Origin: Tetragenococcus solitarius NBRC 100494
GTDB lineage: Bacteria > Bacillota > Bacilli > Lactobacillales > Enterococcaceae
Assembly (NCBI RefSeq): GCF_001544195.1
Contig: NZ_BCPY01000002.1
Span: forward strand, 82,379-146,378
DNA length: 64,000 nucleotides
Direction: 5' to 3'
Position numbers and translations under genes: made by a program
Shown: in pieces, positions 52,483 through 62,347 of the stretch
Layout: each line of letters begins with the position of its first letter
Position numbering within the stretch: the stretch's first letter is position 1
Notes under the pieces: model-generated
Database searches by the model: none
Seen by the model: the letters and a program-made list of their open reading frames with translations, nothing else
Told to the model about the DNA's origin: nothing

Positions 52483-53409
52483 CTAACTAACTTCATTCCG
52501 TAATACTTTCAACGGCTTTAAGCCACTCTTTTCTTTTGGATTTGGCTCATATAAACTAACCACTTTACTTTGATAAAAAATGGCAATTGGCGCTACAGGC
52601 ATTTCTGTTAGCTGGAAGTCTTGATAAGATAACCTCATTCCATTTCTTACTTTTTGCCATAATTCAGTGTTAATATCTATTCGTTGAAAATGCTGAACAC
52701 CATATTCAATTGGTACGAGTAAATCATCAATGTGATTTTCTTCGACTGCAGTCTGTACTTGTTCTAAAGTTACAGTTTGCTGTTTAGTAAAACCACCACT
52801 TTTTATACGAGTTAAATCAGACATATGCGCGCTGACTCCTAGTTTCTTTCCCACATCAACCGCTAATATTCGAATATAAGTTCCTTTGCCACAAACGACT
52901 TTAAAACGCCAAGACTGCAGCTGTTCTTTTTTTTGATAGGAAGGAGGAGAGGTGCGTGCAAAAGAATCTACTTGGACTTTGCGCTGTGGACGTTCTACCG
53001 TTTGTCCATTTCTGGCATATTCGTAAAGACGTTTACCGTTGACTTTCACTGCTGAGTACATGGGTGGAATCTGCGTAATTTCACCAACCAACGATTGCAT
53101 AGCTTGATCGATTTCTTCTGTTGAAAAAGGACCCGTAAGTAAATCACGCTTGACAACTTCTCCTAATGCATCTTCAGTTGTTGTCGCATATCCCAAAGTA
53201 ATTTCACCTTCATATTCTTTACCAGAATCTGTTAAAAATTCAATCACTTTCGTTCCTTTGCCAATGCAAATTGGTAATACTCCATCAACGTCCGGGTCAA
53301 GAGTGCCTCCGTGACCTACTTTTTTTGTATGTAATATTTTTCTCAATCTAAAAACGCAATCATGACTTGTCATGCCACGCTCTTTCCATAGTGGTAAAAT
53401 CCCGTTCAT
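52483..53409 (-). CDS. truB: tRNA pseudouridine-55 synthase
   Basis: A 308-residue enzyme forming pseudouridine 55 in the T-loop of tRNA. Catalytic Asp38 is in HGGTLDPDVDG. Conserved YSAVKVNGKRLYEYAR and KGTYIRILAVDVG follow, then a C-terminal PUA-like domain. A strong terminator separates it from rbfA upstream, and TATACT at 53439-53444 supplies its own promoter. Confidence 0.95.
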   Translation of the reverse strand: MNGILPLWKERGMTSHDCVFRLRKILHTKKVGHGGTLDPDVDGVLPICIGKGTKVIEFLTDSGKEYEGEITLGYATTTEDALGEVVKRDLLTGPFSTEEIDQAMQSLVGEITQIPPMYSAVKVNGKRLYEYARNGQTVERPQRKVQVDSFARTSPPSYQKKEQLQSWRFKVVCGKGTYIRILAVDVGKKLGVSAHMSDLTRIKSGGFTKQQTVTLEQVQTAVEENHIDDLLVPIEYGVQHFQRIDINTELWQKVRNGMRLSYQDFQLTEMPVAPIAIFYQSKVVSLYEPNPKEKSGLKPLKVLRNEVS

Positions 53410-53438
53410 AAGTCCTCCTTGCTTTTTTCAGCCTTAAT

Positions 53439-53447
53439 AGTATAACA
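53439..53447 (-). promoter_or_regulatory. Promoter of truB-ribF
   Basis: TATACT (53439-53444, minus strand) with an upstream TGT making an extended -10; a TTGTGA lies 19 bases further up. Confidence 0.5.
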
Positions 53448-53582
53448 TAATTTTTTGCAAAAATCACAAATCAAAAATAAGGAGATTTTATTTGTTCAAT
53501 TGCTAGCACAAAAAAATATAAGAAATCATACTTGTTCTTATTAGCAAGCTGTCTCTAGACAACAAGTTTGATAATTTAAATA

Positions 53583-53666
53583 AAAAACAGGTATCCGCCT
53601 GCAATGACTTCTAAAGTTAGTACGTAAACTTACCTCTTAGAAGCCATTTCATCAGATACCTGTTTT
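53583..53666 (-). terminator. Branched terminator after rbfA
   Basis: Outer arms (53583-53595 with 53655-53666, AACAGGTATC) enclose a second stem around TGACTTCTAA/TTAGAAGCCA. On the minus strand T6 follows. It ends the rimP-nusA-infB-rbfA transcript. Confidence 0.8.
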
Positions 53667-53671
53667 AATTG

Positions 53672-54025
53672 TTAATCTTCATTTTCATGTAATTCACGAA
53701 TCACTTCATCGATTCTTTCGCCATATTCGACGGATTCGTCCAGTTCAAAGAAGATTTCAGGCGTTTTATAGATACTTAAAGCATGGCCTACTTCACGCCG
53801 TACTAGTCCTTTAGCTTTTTCTAGTCCCAATTGTGCTTCTTTTTTCGCTGAAGCATCATCAGACAAAATACTGTAATAAATTGTTGCTTGTTGCAAATCA
53901 CCTGTAACATGCACATCGGTGATTGTCACATCTTGTACACGAGGATCACGAATCTTTTTTTGCAACAAATGATTTACTTCTTTTAATATCTCTTGGGCTA
54001 CTCTTCGATCACGATAATTAGCCAT
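53672..54025 (-). CDS. rbfA: Ribosome-binding factor A
   Basis: A 117-residue KH-fold factor for 16S rRNA maturation and cold adaptation. Family motifs: RDRRVAQEILKEVNHLL and IRDPRVQDVTITDVHVTGDLQQA. Last gene of the nusA-infB operon, 39 bases behind infB. Confidence 0.95.
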   Translation of the reverse strand: MANYRDRRVAQEILKEVNHLLQKKIRDPRVQDVTITDVHVTGDLQQATIYYSILSDDASAKKEAQLGLEKAKGLVRREVGHALSIYKTPEIFFELDESVEYGERIDEVIRELHENED

Positions 54026-54064
54026 GAAATGTCCTCCTATATTAACTCATTGCTTAAAATAAGA

Positions 54065-56581
54065 TTAGTTAACTTTGACTTCTTCCATTACAAAGCCTTC
54101 AATAATGTCATCTACTTTGATGTCATTATATTTTTCAATGGTAGCTCCACATTCATAGCCAGAATTTACTTCTTTAGCATCATCTTTGAAACGTTTTAAG
54201 CTTGCCAGTTTTCCTTCAAAAATAACAATTCCATCACGGATGACACGAACCCCGCTGTCACGATAAATCGTACCTTCCATAACATAACAACCAGCAATGG
54301 TTCCGACTTTAGAAACTTTGTATGTTTCACGTACAACCATTTGTCCGGTAATACGTTCTTCGTATTCAGGATCAAGCATCCCTTTCATCGCTGTTTCGAT
54401 TTCATCAATTGCTTGATAAATAACGCGATGCAAACGAATATCAACTTCTTCTGTTTCGGCTTGCTGTCTTGCCTGTGGCGTAGGACGTACATTAAAACCA
54501 ATAATAATGGCATTACTAGCAGCCGCTAAGGTGATATCACTTTCGTTTATAGCTCCAACTGCTGCATGGACAATGTTTACTTTTACGCCTTCCACTTCAA
54601 TCTTTTGTAATGAAGCAGATAATGCTTCAGCTGAACCCTGTACGTCTGCTTTGATAATAACGTTAACTTCTTTTAATTCGCCTTCTTTTAGGCTTTCAAA
54701 TAAGTTATCAAGAGTCACACGCGTACCTGAAGCGCGATGTTCTATCAAAGCGCGTTTCGCACGTTCTTCTCCTGCTTGTCGTGCAGTTTTTTCATCTTCA
54801 AACACGACAAAGCGGTCTCCAGCTTGTGGTACATCGTTTAAACCAGTAATTTCAACTGGAGTAGCTGGTTTTGCTGATTTATCACGGCGTCCTAAATCAT
54901 TTGTCATCACACGAACACGACCGTAAGTATTTCCAACAACAATTGGGTCTCCTACTTTTAAGGTTCCTTGCTGTACTAACAATGTTGCTACAGGCCCTTT
55001 TCCTTTGTCTAATCTTGCTTCAACTACTGAACCAAGTGCCCGTTGCGTAGGGTCTGCTTTTAAATCTTCCACTTCAGCAACTAATAGAATCATTTCCAGC
55101 AATTCTTCAATATTTTGGTTGAATTTAGCAGAAATTTCTACAAATATTGTATCTCCGCCCCAAGCTTCTGGAATTAATTCATATTCACTTAGCTCTTGCA
55201 TTACTTTTTGTGGATTTGCGCCTGGCTTATCGATTTTATTAACAGCTACAATGATCGGAACATCCGCTGCCTTAGCGTGGTTAATTGCTTCAACTGTCTG
55301 TGGCATAACGCCATCATCAGCTGCTACGACTAAGATCGTAATATCTGTAATGCTCGCTCCTCTTGCGCGCATACTAGTAAATGCCGCATGTCCAGGAGTA
55401 TCTAAAAAGGTGATAGGTTTTCCATCGATATTAATTTGATAAGCGCCGATATGTTGTGTAATTCCGCCAGCTTCGCCGCTTGTTACTCGAGAATGGCGTA
55501 AATTGTCTAATAAAGTGGTTTTCCCATGGTCAACGTGTCCCATAATCGTAACAACCGGTGGACGCGAGATAAGATTTTCCTCGTTAACCTCTTGATTTTC
55601 AAAGAATTTATCAATATCTGCAATATCGACTTCCACTTTTTCTTCTGCTTTTATGCCATAGTCGGCCGCTAATAGTTCAATACTATCTTTATCAAGAGGC
55701 TGGTTTTGATTAACCATAATACCTACCATAAATAATTTTTTGATAATTTCAGCTGGTTCACGTCGGATTTTCTTAGCGATGTCAGCAACATTCATACCCT
55801 CAGTATATTCTAAAACTTCAGGTAGCTCATGATATTTACGTTGAGAAACAGCAGCTGGTTTTTTATTCTGTTGTTGTTTTCCCTTTTTCCCTTTTTTATT
55901 AAATTTATTGCGGTTTTTGTTATTAAAATCGTTGTTCCTATTGTAATTATTATTACGATTGCGATTTTTACGCTGGTCGTTCGTATTCCCTTGTTTTTTC
56001 TTGTCTTCTTGTTGAACCTGTTGTTTTTGCTGACTTTGTCCTTGTTGCTTTTTAGCAGGTCTTTGCGCTTGACGTTTATCGTTAGGTCTTTGAGCTGCTT
56101 CTTGTTTTGGTCCAGCTTGTTTCCGTGCTTCTTGTTTTACTGGACGATTTTGTTGCTTATTTGACCGTTGTGTTTGTTCTTTTGCTTGTATATTTTGTTT
56201 GTTTGATTGGCTTGCTTGGGATTTTGACTGTTGCGTATTTCTTTTTTCTTGTGGCTTTTGTCTACCTGCCACCTTATTTTGCTGGGCAGGATTTCCTGAA
56301 CGTGTTGTCTGTTTTTGGCGATTTTGAAATTTCGGATTATTTCGTTGTGTTTGAAACTTCTTTTCCTTAGCCACTTGAGTGTTATCTACTGGCTTCTTAT
56401 TTGACGATTGTCTATTTTGCGATTGACCATTTAATTTTTGTCGAATTTTCTGTTCTTCTGATTCAGAAATTGAACCCATATGATTATTCACATCGAATCC
56501 TAGTGATTGTGCTGCTTCCACAATTTCCTTACTTGATTTATTCATTTCTTTTGCAAGTTCATATATTCTTTTTTTCCCCAT
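54065..56581 (-). CDS. infB: Translation initiation factor IF-2
   Basis: An 838-residue GTPase that positions initiator tRNA. An N-terminal domain (1-50) is followed by a Gln/Lys/Asn-rich disordered segment (about 50-250). The GTPase domain has [17 protein letters not shown] and NKIDK, and domains II-IV follow. Length and organisation are normal for Firmicutes. Part of the nusA operon. Confidence 0.97.
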   Translation of the reverse strand: MGKKRIYELAKEMNKSSKEIVEAAQSLGFDVNNHMGSISESEEQKIRQKLNGQSQNRQSSNKKPVDNTQVAKEKKFQTQRNNPKFQNRQKQTTRSGNPAQQNKVAGRQKPQEKRNTQQSKSQASQSNKQNIQAKEQTQRSNKQQNRPVKQEARKQAGPKQEAAQRPNDKRQAQRPAKKQQGQSQQKQQVQQEDKKKQGNTNDQRKNRNRNNNYNRNNDFNNKNRNKFNKKGKKGKQQQNKKPAAVSQRKYHELPEVLEYTEGMNVADIAKKIRREPAEIIKKLFMVGIMVNQNQPLDKDSIELLAADYGIKAEEKVEVDIADIDKFFENQEVNEENLISRPPVVTIMGHVDHGKTTLLDNLRHSRVTSGEAGGITQHIGAYQINIDGKPITFLDTPGHAAFTSMRARGASITDITILVVAADDGVMPQTVEAINHAKAADVPIIVAVNKIDKPGANPQKVMQELSEYELIPEAWGGDTIFVEISAKFNQNIEELLEMILLVAEVEDLKADPTQRALGSVVEARLDKGKGPVATLLVQQGTLKVGDPIVVGNTYGRVRVMTNDLGRRDKSAKPATPVEITGLNDVPQAGDRFVVFEDEKTARQAGEERAKRALIEHRASGTRVTLDNLFESLKEGELKEVNVIIKADVQGSAEALSASLQKIEVEGVKVNIVHAAVGAINESDITLAAASNAIIIGFNVRPTPQARQQAETEEVDIRLHRVIYQAIDEIETAMKGMLDPEYEERITGQMVVRETYKVSKVGTIAGCYVMEGTIYRDSGVRVIRDGIVIFEGKLASLKRFKDDAKEVNSGYECGATIEKYNDIKVDDIIEGFVMEEVKVN

Positions 56582-56593
56582 GCAAACACCTTC

Positions 56594-56896
56594 CTAACTT
56601 GAGATTAGTTCCTGAATTTTGTTTGCAAAGCCACTATCTAAAACACCAACGACAAAGCGTTTTCGCCCAATCGCTTGGCTTATTTCAGTTGAGTCAAAGC
56701 AATCTGCAAACGGAACTTGGTAAAAAGTACTCTTGTCTTTTACCTTTTTTTGTGTGCTTTTACCAGCATTTCCTGCCAACAAAACTAATTTTACTTTTTG
56801 TGAACGTATTTTATTCACGGTCATTTCTTCGCCAGTTACAAGCTTTCCAGCACGCATTGCTAAACCTAGCATGTTTAAAGCTTTTTGTTTATTCAT
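56594..56896 (-). CDS. ylxQ: YlxQ, L7Ae-family RNA-binding protein
   Basis: A 100-residue protein of the L7Ae/L30e/S12e family, binding kink-turn-type RNA: NMLGLAMRAGKLVTGEE and KLVLLAGNAGKST are visible. The ATG at 56896 overlaps ylxR by 8 bases; an ORF extension into ylxR is rejected. Fourth gene of the operon, always between ylxR and infB in Firmicutes. Confidence 0.9.
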   Translation of the reverse strand: MNKQKALNMLGLAMRAGKLVTGEEMTVNKIRSQKVKLVLLAGNAGKSTQKKVKDKSTFYQVPFADCFDSTEISQAIGRKRFVVGVLDSGFANKIQELISS

Positions 56897-57185
56897 TACC
56901 AAACAACTCTCGACGAGCTTTTTGATGAGAAACATAATCAAGCAATTCTTGATAAAATTCATCACTTAATTTTGTTTCTAATACACGATCTAAAATTCGT
57001 TTGTCCCAAGCTAATTGGGCTTCTTCGGGTTCAATAGCGATATAAGCACCGCGTCCGGGCTTTTTGCCAGTAGGATCGATCGAAACTTCGCCTTCTTTTG
57101 AACGTGTAATACGTAATAGTTGTTTTTTAGGAATCATTTCTCCAGATACAACAGATTTTCGTAAAGGAATTTTTCTTTTTTTCAT
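56889..57185 (-). CDS. rnpM: RnpM (YlxR), RNase P modulator
   Basis: A 98-residue DUF448 protein with the signature KIPLRKSVVSGEMIPKKQLLRI and GKKPGRGAYI. In Bacillus the homologue has been described as an RNase P modulator that binds the ribozyme. The start is ATG with GGGAGG upstream. Family members usually carry RxCxxxR near the N-terminus; here the Cys position is Ser (VVSG), as in part of the family. Confidence 0.88.
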   Translation of the reverse strand: MKKRKIPLRKSVVSGEMIPKKQLLRITRSKEGEVSIDPTGKKPGRGAYIAIEPEEAQLAWDKRILDRVLETKLSDEFYQELLDYVSHQKARRELFGNE

Positions 57186-57197
57186 CTAAAAGCCTCC

Positions 57198-58379
57198 CTA
57201 TGATTCTGTTTCAGATTCATCTGTTTCGTCAAAAGTAACTTCTTCGTCAGAAACATTTGCCTCATCTTCCAGCGAAGAGTCTACTATTTCTTCTGTTTCT
57301 TCAACTTCAGAAGACTCTTGTTCATCTAATTGAGCGTAAAATTCTTCCATATCGGATTCTGACTTAATATCAATTTTATAAGCAGTTAATTTAGCAGCTA
57401 AGCGAGCATTTTGTCCGCGTTTTCCAATAGCAAGTGATAATTGATGGTCAGGTACAACAACTGTACAAACCTTAGGATTTTCCATATCAAAAATGACGTC
57501 GCTCACTTCTGAAGGATTTAACGCATTGGCAATATAGATTGCTGGATCTTCGTTCCATTCAACAATATCCATATTTTCACCTTTTAGTTCATTCACTAAG
57601 GCTTGCACGCGTTGCCCCTTAGGCCCTACACAAGTACCCACTGGATCAATATCAGGGTCTGTAGAACGTACTGCAATTTTTGCTCGATCGCCTGCTTCGC
57701 GCGCAATACTTAAAATTTCTACAGTTCCATCGTAAATTTCGGGTACCTCTTGTTCAAATAAGCGACGCAAAAGGTCTGGATGCGTACGACTCACAAATAC
57801 CTGAGGACCCTTTGATGTATTTTCCACGCGTGTAACATAAACTTTGATACGATCATGTGGCTGATAATGCTCATTAGGTATTTGATCTTGTTTTGATAAT
57901 ACAGCTTCAATTTTACCTAAATTTACATAAATATAGCGACGATCTTGACGTTCTACAACACCTTGCATAATATCATTTTCATAAGCAGAAAACTCGTCAT
58001 AAATAATCGAACGTTCTGCTTCGCGCACGCGTTGTAAAATCACTTGCTTAGCAGTCTGAGCCGCAATACGACCAAAATCTTTAGGCGTTACTTCAAAACG
58101 TATTTTATCTCCAACTTCGTAAGCCGGATTAATTGCAGTCGCGTCTTTTAAGGAGATCTCTAACTGTGAGTCCATCACTTCATCAGTCACTTCTTTTACT
58201 GCGTAGACAGTAATGTCTCCTTTTTTTTCATCAAAATTTACTTCTACATTTTGTGATTGACCATAGTGGCGTTTATAAGCTGAAATCAAAGCTGCTTCTA
58301 AGGCTTCGATTACAACGGCTTTAGAAACTCCTTTTTCAGCTTCTAGCGTGTCTAACGCATTTAACATTTCTTTGCTCAT
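57198..58379 (-). CDS. nusA: Transcription factor NusA
   Basis: A 393-residue elongation/termination factor. N-terminal RNA-polymerase-binding domain (about 1-130), S1 domain (about 135-200) and two KH domains (about 230-345; GPKGQRVQALVNEL and GKRGQNARLAAKL), then an acidic C-terminal tail of about 45 residues. Second gene of the operon. A terminator-like hairpin in the leader makes NusA a natural candidate for autoregulation. Confidence 0.96.
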   Translation of the reverse strand: MSKEMLNALDTLEAEKGVSKAVVIEALEAALISAYKRHYGQSQNVEVNFDEKKGDITVYAVKEVTDEVMDSQLEISLKDATAINPAYEVGDKIRFEVTPKDFGRIAAQTAKQVILQRVREAERSIIYDEFSAYENDIMQGVVERQDRRYIYVNLGKIEAVLSKQDQIPNEHYQPHDRIKVYVTRVENTSKGPQVFVSRTHPDLLRRLFEQEVPEIYDGTVEILSIAREAGDRAKIAVRSTDPDIDPVGTCVGPKGQRVQALVNELKGENMDIVEWNEDPAIYIANALNPSEVSDVIFDMENPKVCTVVVPDHQLSLAIGKRGQNARLAAKLTAYKIDIKSESDMEEFYAQLDEQESSEVEETEEIVDSSLEDEANVSDEEVTFDETDESETES

Positions 58380-58399
58380 TCTCTTTGATTCCTCCGTAA

Positions 58400-58873
58400 T
58401 TATATTTGTACAGCTAAACGGGCCTTTGCAATTTTCTTGCGATCGATAGTTATTTCCTTCTCTCTTGTTTTAATACGAATTTTTAAAACAAGTTTGTTGG
58501 TATCCACTGATTGTAAAAAGCCATCAAATTGTTTTTGGTTATCAATAGGCTCGTATAAAGAAACGTGAATATACTCTCCGATCGCTTCTTGATAATCTTC
58601 TTCTTTTTTTAAAGGCCGTTCAGCTCCAGGAGAAGAAACTTCTAAGAAATAGGCTTGCGGGATCGGATCCGGATCTGCATTATCCAGCTTCTCACTCAGA
58701 TATTCACTTACATAAGCACATTCCTCGATATCAATGCCGCCTTCTTTATCAATAAAGACACGGAGATACCAGCTTTTTCCTTCTTTTACAAATTCTAGAT
58801 CGACTAGTTCGAAATTATTTTCATCTAATACAGGCATCACCAAGTCTTTTACAGTATCAACGACTGCACTCAA
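58400..58873 (-). CDS. rimP: Ribosome maturation factor RimP
   Basis: A 157-residue factor for 30S maturation with the conserved [20 protein letters not shown] segment and [12 protein letters not shown]. Start is TTG with AAAGGAGGGG 8 bases upstream. First gene of rimP-nusA-rnpM-ylxQ-infB-rbfA, with its own promoter and a leader hairpin. Confidence 0.94.
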   Translation of the reverse strand: MSAVVDTVKDLVMPVLDENNFELVDLEFVKEGKSWYLRVFIDKEGGIDIEECAYVSEYLSEKLDNADPDPIPQAYFLEVSSPGAERPLKKEEDYQEAIGEYIHVSLYEPIDNQKQFDGFLQSVDTNKLVLKIRIKTREKEITIDRKKIAKARLAVQI

Positions 58874-58921
58874 TAGTTATCCCCTCCTTTAATTACTTAT
58901 AAAAACTTTTTCCCATAAAAA

Positions 58922-58949
58922 GAGTGAGGGAAAAATTCTACCCTCACTC
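58922..58949 (-). terminator. Intrinsic-terminator-like hairpin in the rimP-nusA leader
   Basis: GAGTGAGGG and CCCTCACTC form a 9-bp stem with a 10-base loop. Reading on the minus strand, U5 follows at once. It lies between the rimP promoter and rimP, so it is a candidate attenuator, though it could back up termination of thrS. Confidence 0.75.
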
Positions 58950-58973
58950 AGCTCTAGTATCATTACTTTTACT

Positions 58974-59002
58974 AATATAGCACATAATTTGCATAAACTC
59001 AA
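58974..59002 (-). promoter_or_regulatory. Promoter of the rimP-nusA operon
   Basis: TTGAGT (58997-59002), 17-base spacer, TATATT (58974-58979) with TGC upstream (extended -10), minus strand. Expected start near 58967. Confidence 0.75.
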
Positions 59003-59114
59003 GCTTCCCGCATTTTTTATGTATAAAACCGATATTATAAGAACCTTGCTTTTTTAATTTATTGGAAAATATCCAAAAACATGATTCAAGAATTGCCTGT
59101 TAAAATTTCTCTTC

Positions 59115-59164
59115 AAAAAAAGATTGAGATCACAGTTAAAATTAACTGAAACCCCAATCTTTTT
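59115..59164 (-). terminator. Terminator after thrS
   Basis: AAAAAAAGATTG pairs with CAATCTTTTT, and a smaller CAGTT/AACTG stem sits inside. It lies directly after the thrS stop. Confidence 0.75.
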
Positions 59165-59165
59165 C

Positions 59166-61103
59166 TTACACTCTACTATAATTATTCACATCAGCCACAA
59201 TAGCTTCGATAAACATATTGGCAGGCTGAACTTCGGTTTCTTTACTACCATAACGACGTACGTTAACAGTTGCTTCTGCCATCTCTTTATCACCAACAAC
59301 AATTTGATAAGGAATCTTTTGCGTTTGTGATGCTCGAATTTTATACCCCATTTTTTCATTGCGATCATCGACTTCAACCCGGATTCCTTGTTCTTGCAAG
59401 CGACCTTTAATTTCATAAGCATAGTCGCCATGCAAGTCAACCGAAACTGGAATGATCGTCGCTTGAATAGGTGCTAACCACGTAGGAAAAGCTCCTTTGT
59501 ATACTTCTGTTAAGTGAGCGACAAAACGTTCCATCGTTGAGACAATGCCTCGGTGGATAACAACCGGACGATGGGTATTTTCTCCATCTTCACCTACATA
59601 GGTTAAATCAAAGCGCTCTGGCATCAAGAAGTCTAACTGGATCGTCGATAGTGTCTCTTCCATTCCAAGGGCCGTTTTTACCTGTACATCCAATTTCGGA
59701 CCATAAAAAGCAGCTTCTCCTTCAGCTTCGTAGTATTGAACACCAAGTTCATCTAAAGCTTCTTTTAACACAAATTGTGCATGTTCCCACATCTGATCAT
59801 CATCAAAGTATTTTTCTTTATCGTTAGGGTCGCGATAACTTAAACGGAAGCTGTAATCATTAATATTGAAATCCTCATATACCGAGGTCATAAGTTCTAA
59901 CGTACGCTTAAATTCCTCTTTGATTTGATCTGGCCGTACAAAAGTGTGCCCATCATTAAGCGTCATTTCACGAACACGCTGTAATCCAGACAAGGCCCCT
60001 GATTTTTCATAACGATGCATTTGCCCTAACTCAGCAATACGAATTGGTAGCTCACGATAAGAGTGAATATCATTTTTATAAACCATCATATGATGGGGAC
60101 AATTCATTGGTCGCAAAACAAGCATCTCACCATCGCCCATATCCATTGGTGGAAACATGTCTTCGTGGTAGTGGTCCCAATGACCAGATTGCTTATAAAA
60201 ATCAACATTAGCCATGATTGGCGTATAAACATGTTGATAGCCTAGGCTTACTTCTTTATCAACAATATAACGTTCGATAATTCGGCGGATAGTAGCTCCT
60301 TTAGGCAGCCAAAAAGGCAAGCCTGAGCCAACTTCTGAAGATAGCATAAATAAGCCAAGTTCTTTACCTAGTTTGCGGTGATCACGCTCTTTAGCTTCTT
60401 CTCTTTGCTTAATATAAGCTTTTAAATCCTTTTTATCAAAGAAAGCCGTCCCGTAAACTCTTTGCATCATTTGATTATTTGAATTACCGCGCCAATACGC
60501 ACCAGCTACAGACAACAATTTAAACACCTGAATCCGCCCAGTAGATGGAACATGGGGTCCACGACATAAATCAATGAAATCGCCTTGTTCGTAAGCCGTA
60601 ATTTGTTCACCTTCTGGCATATCCTGAATCAATTCTACTTTGTAGGGATCATCGGCAAAAAGATCCAATGCTTCTTCTTTTGTTAGCTCCTTACGGATGA
60701 TGGGATTATTCTCTTTGACGATTTTCATCATTTCTGCTTCAATCGCAGGTAAATCTTCTGACGTCACTGGATTGTCGCCATTATCCGTATCATAATAAAA
60801 ACCTGTGTCGATGGCAGGCCCTACACCAAAATGGATATTTGGATATAAACGACGCATCGCATTGGCCATCAAATGAGCTGTCGAATGACGCAAAATCCCT
60901 AAGGCGTCTTCATGGTCGGGTGTAACAATTTCAATTGCCCCATCTTCATTTATCGGTCGATCCAAATCAATTAACTGGCCATTAAATTTTCCGGCTAATG
61001 CTTTCTTTGCCAAACTTTTGCTAATATCTTCAGCAATCGCTTTAGACGTGATTCCAGCTTCTAATTCTTTGACAGAGTTATCTGGAAAAGTAATATTTAT
61101 CAT
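59166..61103 (-). CDS. thrS: Threonyl-tRNA synthetase
   Basis: A 645-residue class II synthetase. TGS domain (1-62), second editing domain (about 70-225) with HSTAHLMA and [10 protein letters not shown], catalytic core (about 250-540) with RPMNCPHH, and anticodon-binding domain (about 545-645). The editing site removes Ser-tRNA-Thr. AGGAGG ribosome site; controlled by the Thr T-box. Confidence 0.97.
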   Translation of the reverse strand: MINITFPDNSVKELEAGITSKAIAEDISKSLAKKALAGKFNGQLIDLDRPINEDGAIEIVTPDHEDALGILRHSTAHLMANAMRRLYPNIHFGVGPAIDTGFYYDTDNGDNPVTSEDLPAIEAEMMKIVKENNPIIRKELTKEEALDLFADDPYKVELIQDMPEGEQITAYEQGDFIDLCRGPHVPSTGRIQVFKLLSVAGAYWRGNSNNQMMQRVYGTAFFDKKDLKAYIKQREEAKERDHRKLGKELGLFMLSSEVGSGLPFWLPKGATIRRIIERYIVDKEVSLGYQHVYTPIMANVDFYKQSGHWDHYHEDMFPPMDMGDGEMLVLRPMNCPHHMMVYKNDIHSYRELPIRIAELGQMHRYEKSGALSGLQRVREMTLNDGHTFVRPDQIKEEFKRTLELMTSVYEDFNINDYSFRLSYRDPNDKEKYFDDDQMWEHAQFVLKEALDELGVQYYEAEGEAAFYGPKLDVQVKTALGMEETLSTIQLDFLMPERFDLTYVGEDGENTHRPVVIHRGIVSTMERFVAHLTEVYKGAFPTWLAPIQATIIPVSVDLHGDYAYEIKGRLQEQGIRVEVDDRNEKMGYKIRASQTQKIPYQIVVGDKEMAEATVNVRRYGSKETEVQPANMFIEAIVADVNNYSRV

Positions 61104-61408
61104 GCTTTTTCCTCCTGTTATTTATTTGACGGATAAAAAAGACCCCCCTATTGTAAATTCCTGTTTACTTTACAATAAAAAAAGCCCCAGTATCCTCTTG
61201 ATACCAGGGCGAATTTATTCACGGTTCCACCTAATTTTGAATACAAAACAGTATTCCTCATTCGCTTTAACGGAAACGACCGCCTTTGCTTCAACAAAGG
61301 TTTCAAAAGTGGTCCTCACTTGGGTTGCTTTTAGAAAAGTTTCAGCCTCGCTTTTCCTCTCTTGTAAAAGACGCACAAGTTTGGGTGTCTTTTTCATCAA
61401 TCAATTAT
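61104..61408 (-). ncRNA. Thr T-box leader of thrS
   Basis: On the minus strand the leader has an ACC specifier (61311-61313, in GGACCACTTT) and the T-box core AGGTGGAACCGTG (about 61221-61233). Its UGGA would pair with a UCCA tRNA end. A terminator (GCCCTGGTATC/GATACTGGGGC arms at 61184-61210, T7) follows. A further hairpin ATTGTAAA/TTTACAAT at 61150-61176 lies between the terminator and the ribosome site; its role is unclear. Confidence 0.92.
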
Positions 61409-61414
61409 GGCTTC

Positions 61415-61443
61415 ATTTAACCACTTCTCAAAAAAATTTGCAA
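61415..61443 (-). promoter_or_regulatory. Promoter of thrS
   Basis: TTGCAA (61438-61443), 17-base spacer, TTAAAT (61415-61420) on the minus strand. The -10 is weak. Confidence 0.5.
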
Positions 61444-61481
61444 GTCTTTAACCATAATTTTTTTTCATTTCAGTTTCTTCT

Positions 61482-61895
61482 TTATTCAAATCGATAAAAA
61501 GCTACTCCGCTTCCTTGATCGGCAGAAATAAATCCACACTTTTCATAAAAATGGCGCACATCCGGTGCTTCTTCAGTCATCAATACCTTTTGCATTACTT
61601 GAGGATAATTGGCTAACAGTTTCTTCATCAGGGAAAATCCGACTCCCTGATTTTGATATTCAGGCAAAATCAGCAGATCTTGTACGTATAAAATTGTCGC
61701 TCCATCCCCAACCGCTCGAACCAATCCCACTAATTTGTCAGCATCCCAAGCTGTCAGCACTTTCAAAGAATTCTTTAGTCCTGCAGTAAGCTTATCGAAC
61801 TCTCGAATATAGCGAGACCATCCTACACTTTGGTACAAGTGATATAATTGTTCAGGCGGAATTACTTTTGTTTCTTTTATCTCATATTTTTTCAT
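61482..61895 (-). CDS. GNAT-family N-acetyltransferase
   Basis: A 137-residue acetyltransferase with the acetyl-CoA-binding loop QNQGVGFSLMKKLL and the ILYVQDLLILPEYQ strand that precedes it. Substrate unknown. It overlaps the DUF488 gene by four bases (ATGA), so the two are translated together. Confidence 0.85.
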   Translation of the reverse strand: MKKYEIKETKVIPPEQLYHLYQSVGWSRYIREFDKLTAGLKNSLKVLTAWDADKLVGLVRAVGDGATILYVQDLLILPEYQNQGVGFSLMKKLLANYPQVMQKVLMTEEAPDVRHFYEKCGFISADQGSGVAFYRFE

Positions 61896-62263
61896 TGGCT
61901 TTCGACCCTTTGTAGGAGATAATTTTTTAAAACTACAGCTTGATTATTTTCCCTATCTTTTGCACCATAAATAAGTGTCACATTATTATCTTTTAACCAC
62001 TCTTCGATTTGTTTAACAAAGTCTTCAATTTTTTCGTTCTTATCTAATTCTTTTTTATATTCTTTTTCAAACCAAGGAAACTTTTCAGGATCATGTCCAA
62101 ATTCTTTGCGTAACTCATTATTTGGAGCAATCTCTTTTTCCCATAGTGCCAATGGTAATTTTTCTTTTTTGATTCCTCTAGGCCACATACGGTCAACTAA
62201 AACCCGTTTACCATCTGATGGTTCGGTTTTTTCATAAGCACGCTTTATTTGTAATTTTCCCAT
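61892..62263 (-). CDS. DUF488 (YeaO-like) protein
   Basis: A 123-residue protein with the family hallmark VLVDRMWPRGIKKEKL, ALWEKEIAPNNELRKEFGHDP and TLIYGAKD. No biochemical role is settled for the family. AAAGGAAG ribosome site. First gene of a two-gene operon with the GNAT gene. Confidence 0.88.
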   Translation of the reverse strand: MGKLQIKRAYEKTEPSDGKRVLVDRMWPRGIKKEKLPLALWEKEIAPNNELRKEFGHDPEKFPWFEKEYKKELDKNEKIEDFVKQIEEWLKDNNVTLIYGAKDRENNQAVVLKNYLLQRVESQ

Positions 62264-62347
62264 AAAAATCGACTTCCTTTCTTGTTTCTTTCATTATAGC
62301 TTGATGATAAAATAAAAAGCAAATAACTAGAAATAAGAGGGATATAG

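Noticed and set aside
55829..56370. Hydrophobic plus-strand frames opposite infB
   Set aside because: They result from the complement of the Gln/Lys/Asn-rich IF-2 linker and only look membrane-like for that reason.
61215..61400. A 61-codon open frame on the minus strand upstream of thrS
   Set aside because: It lies wholly within the T-box leader stem I region and has no strong ribosome site; the conserved RNA explains the sequence.
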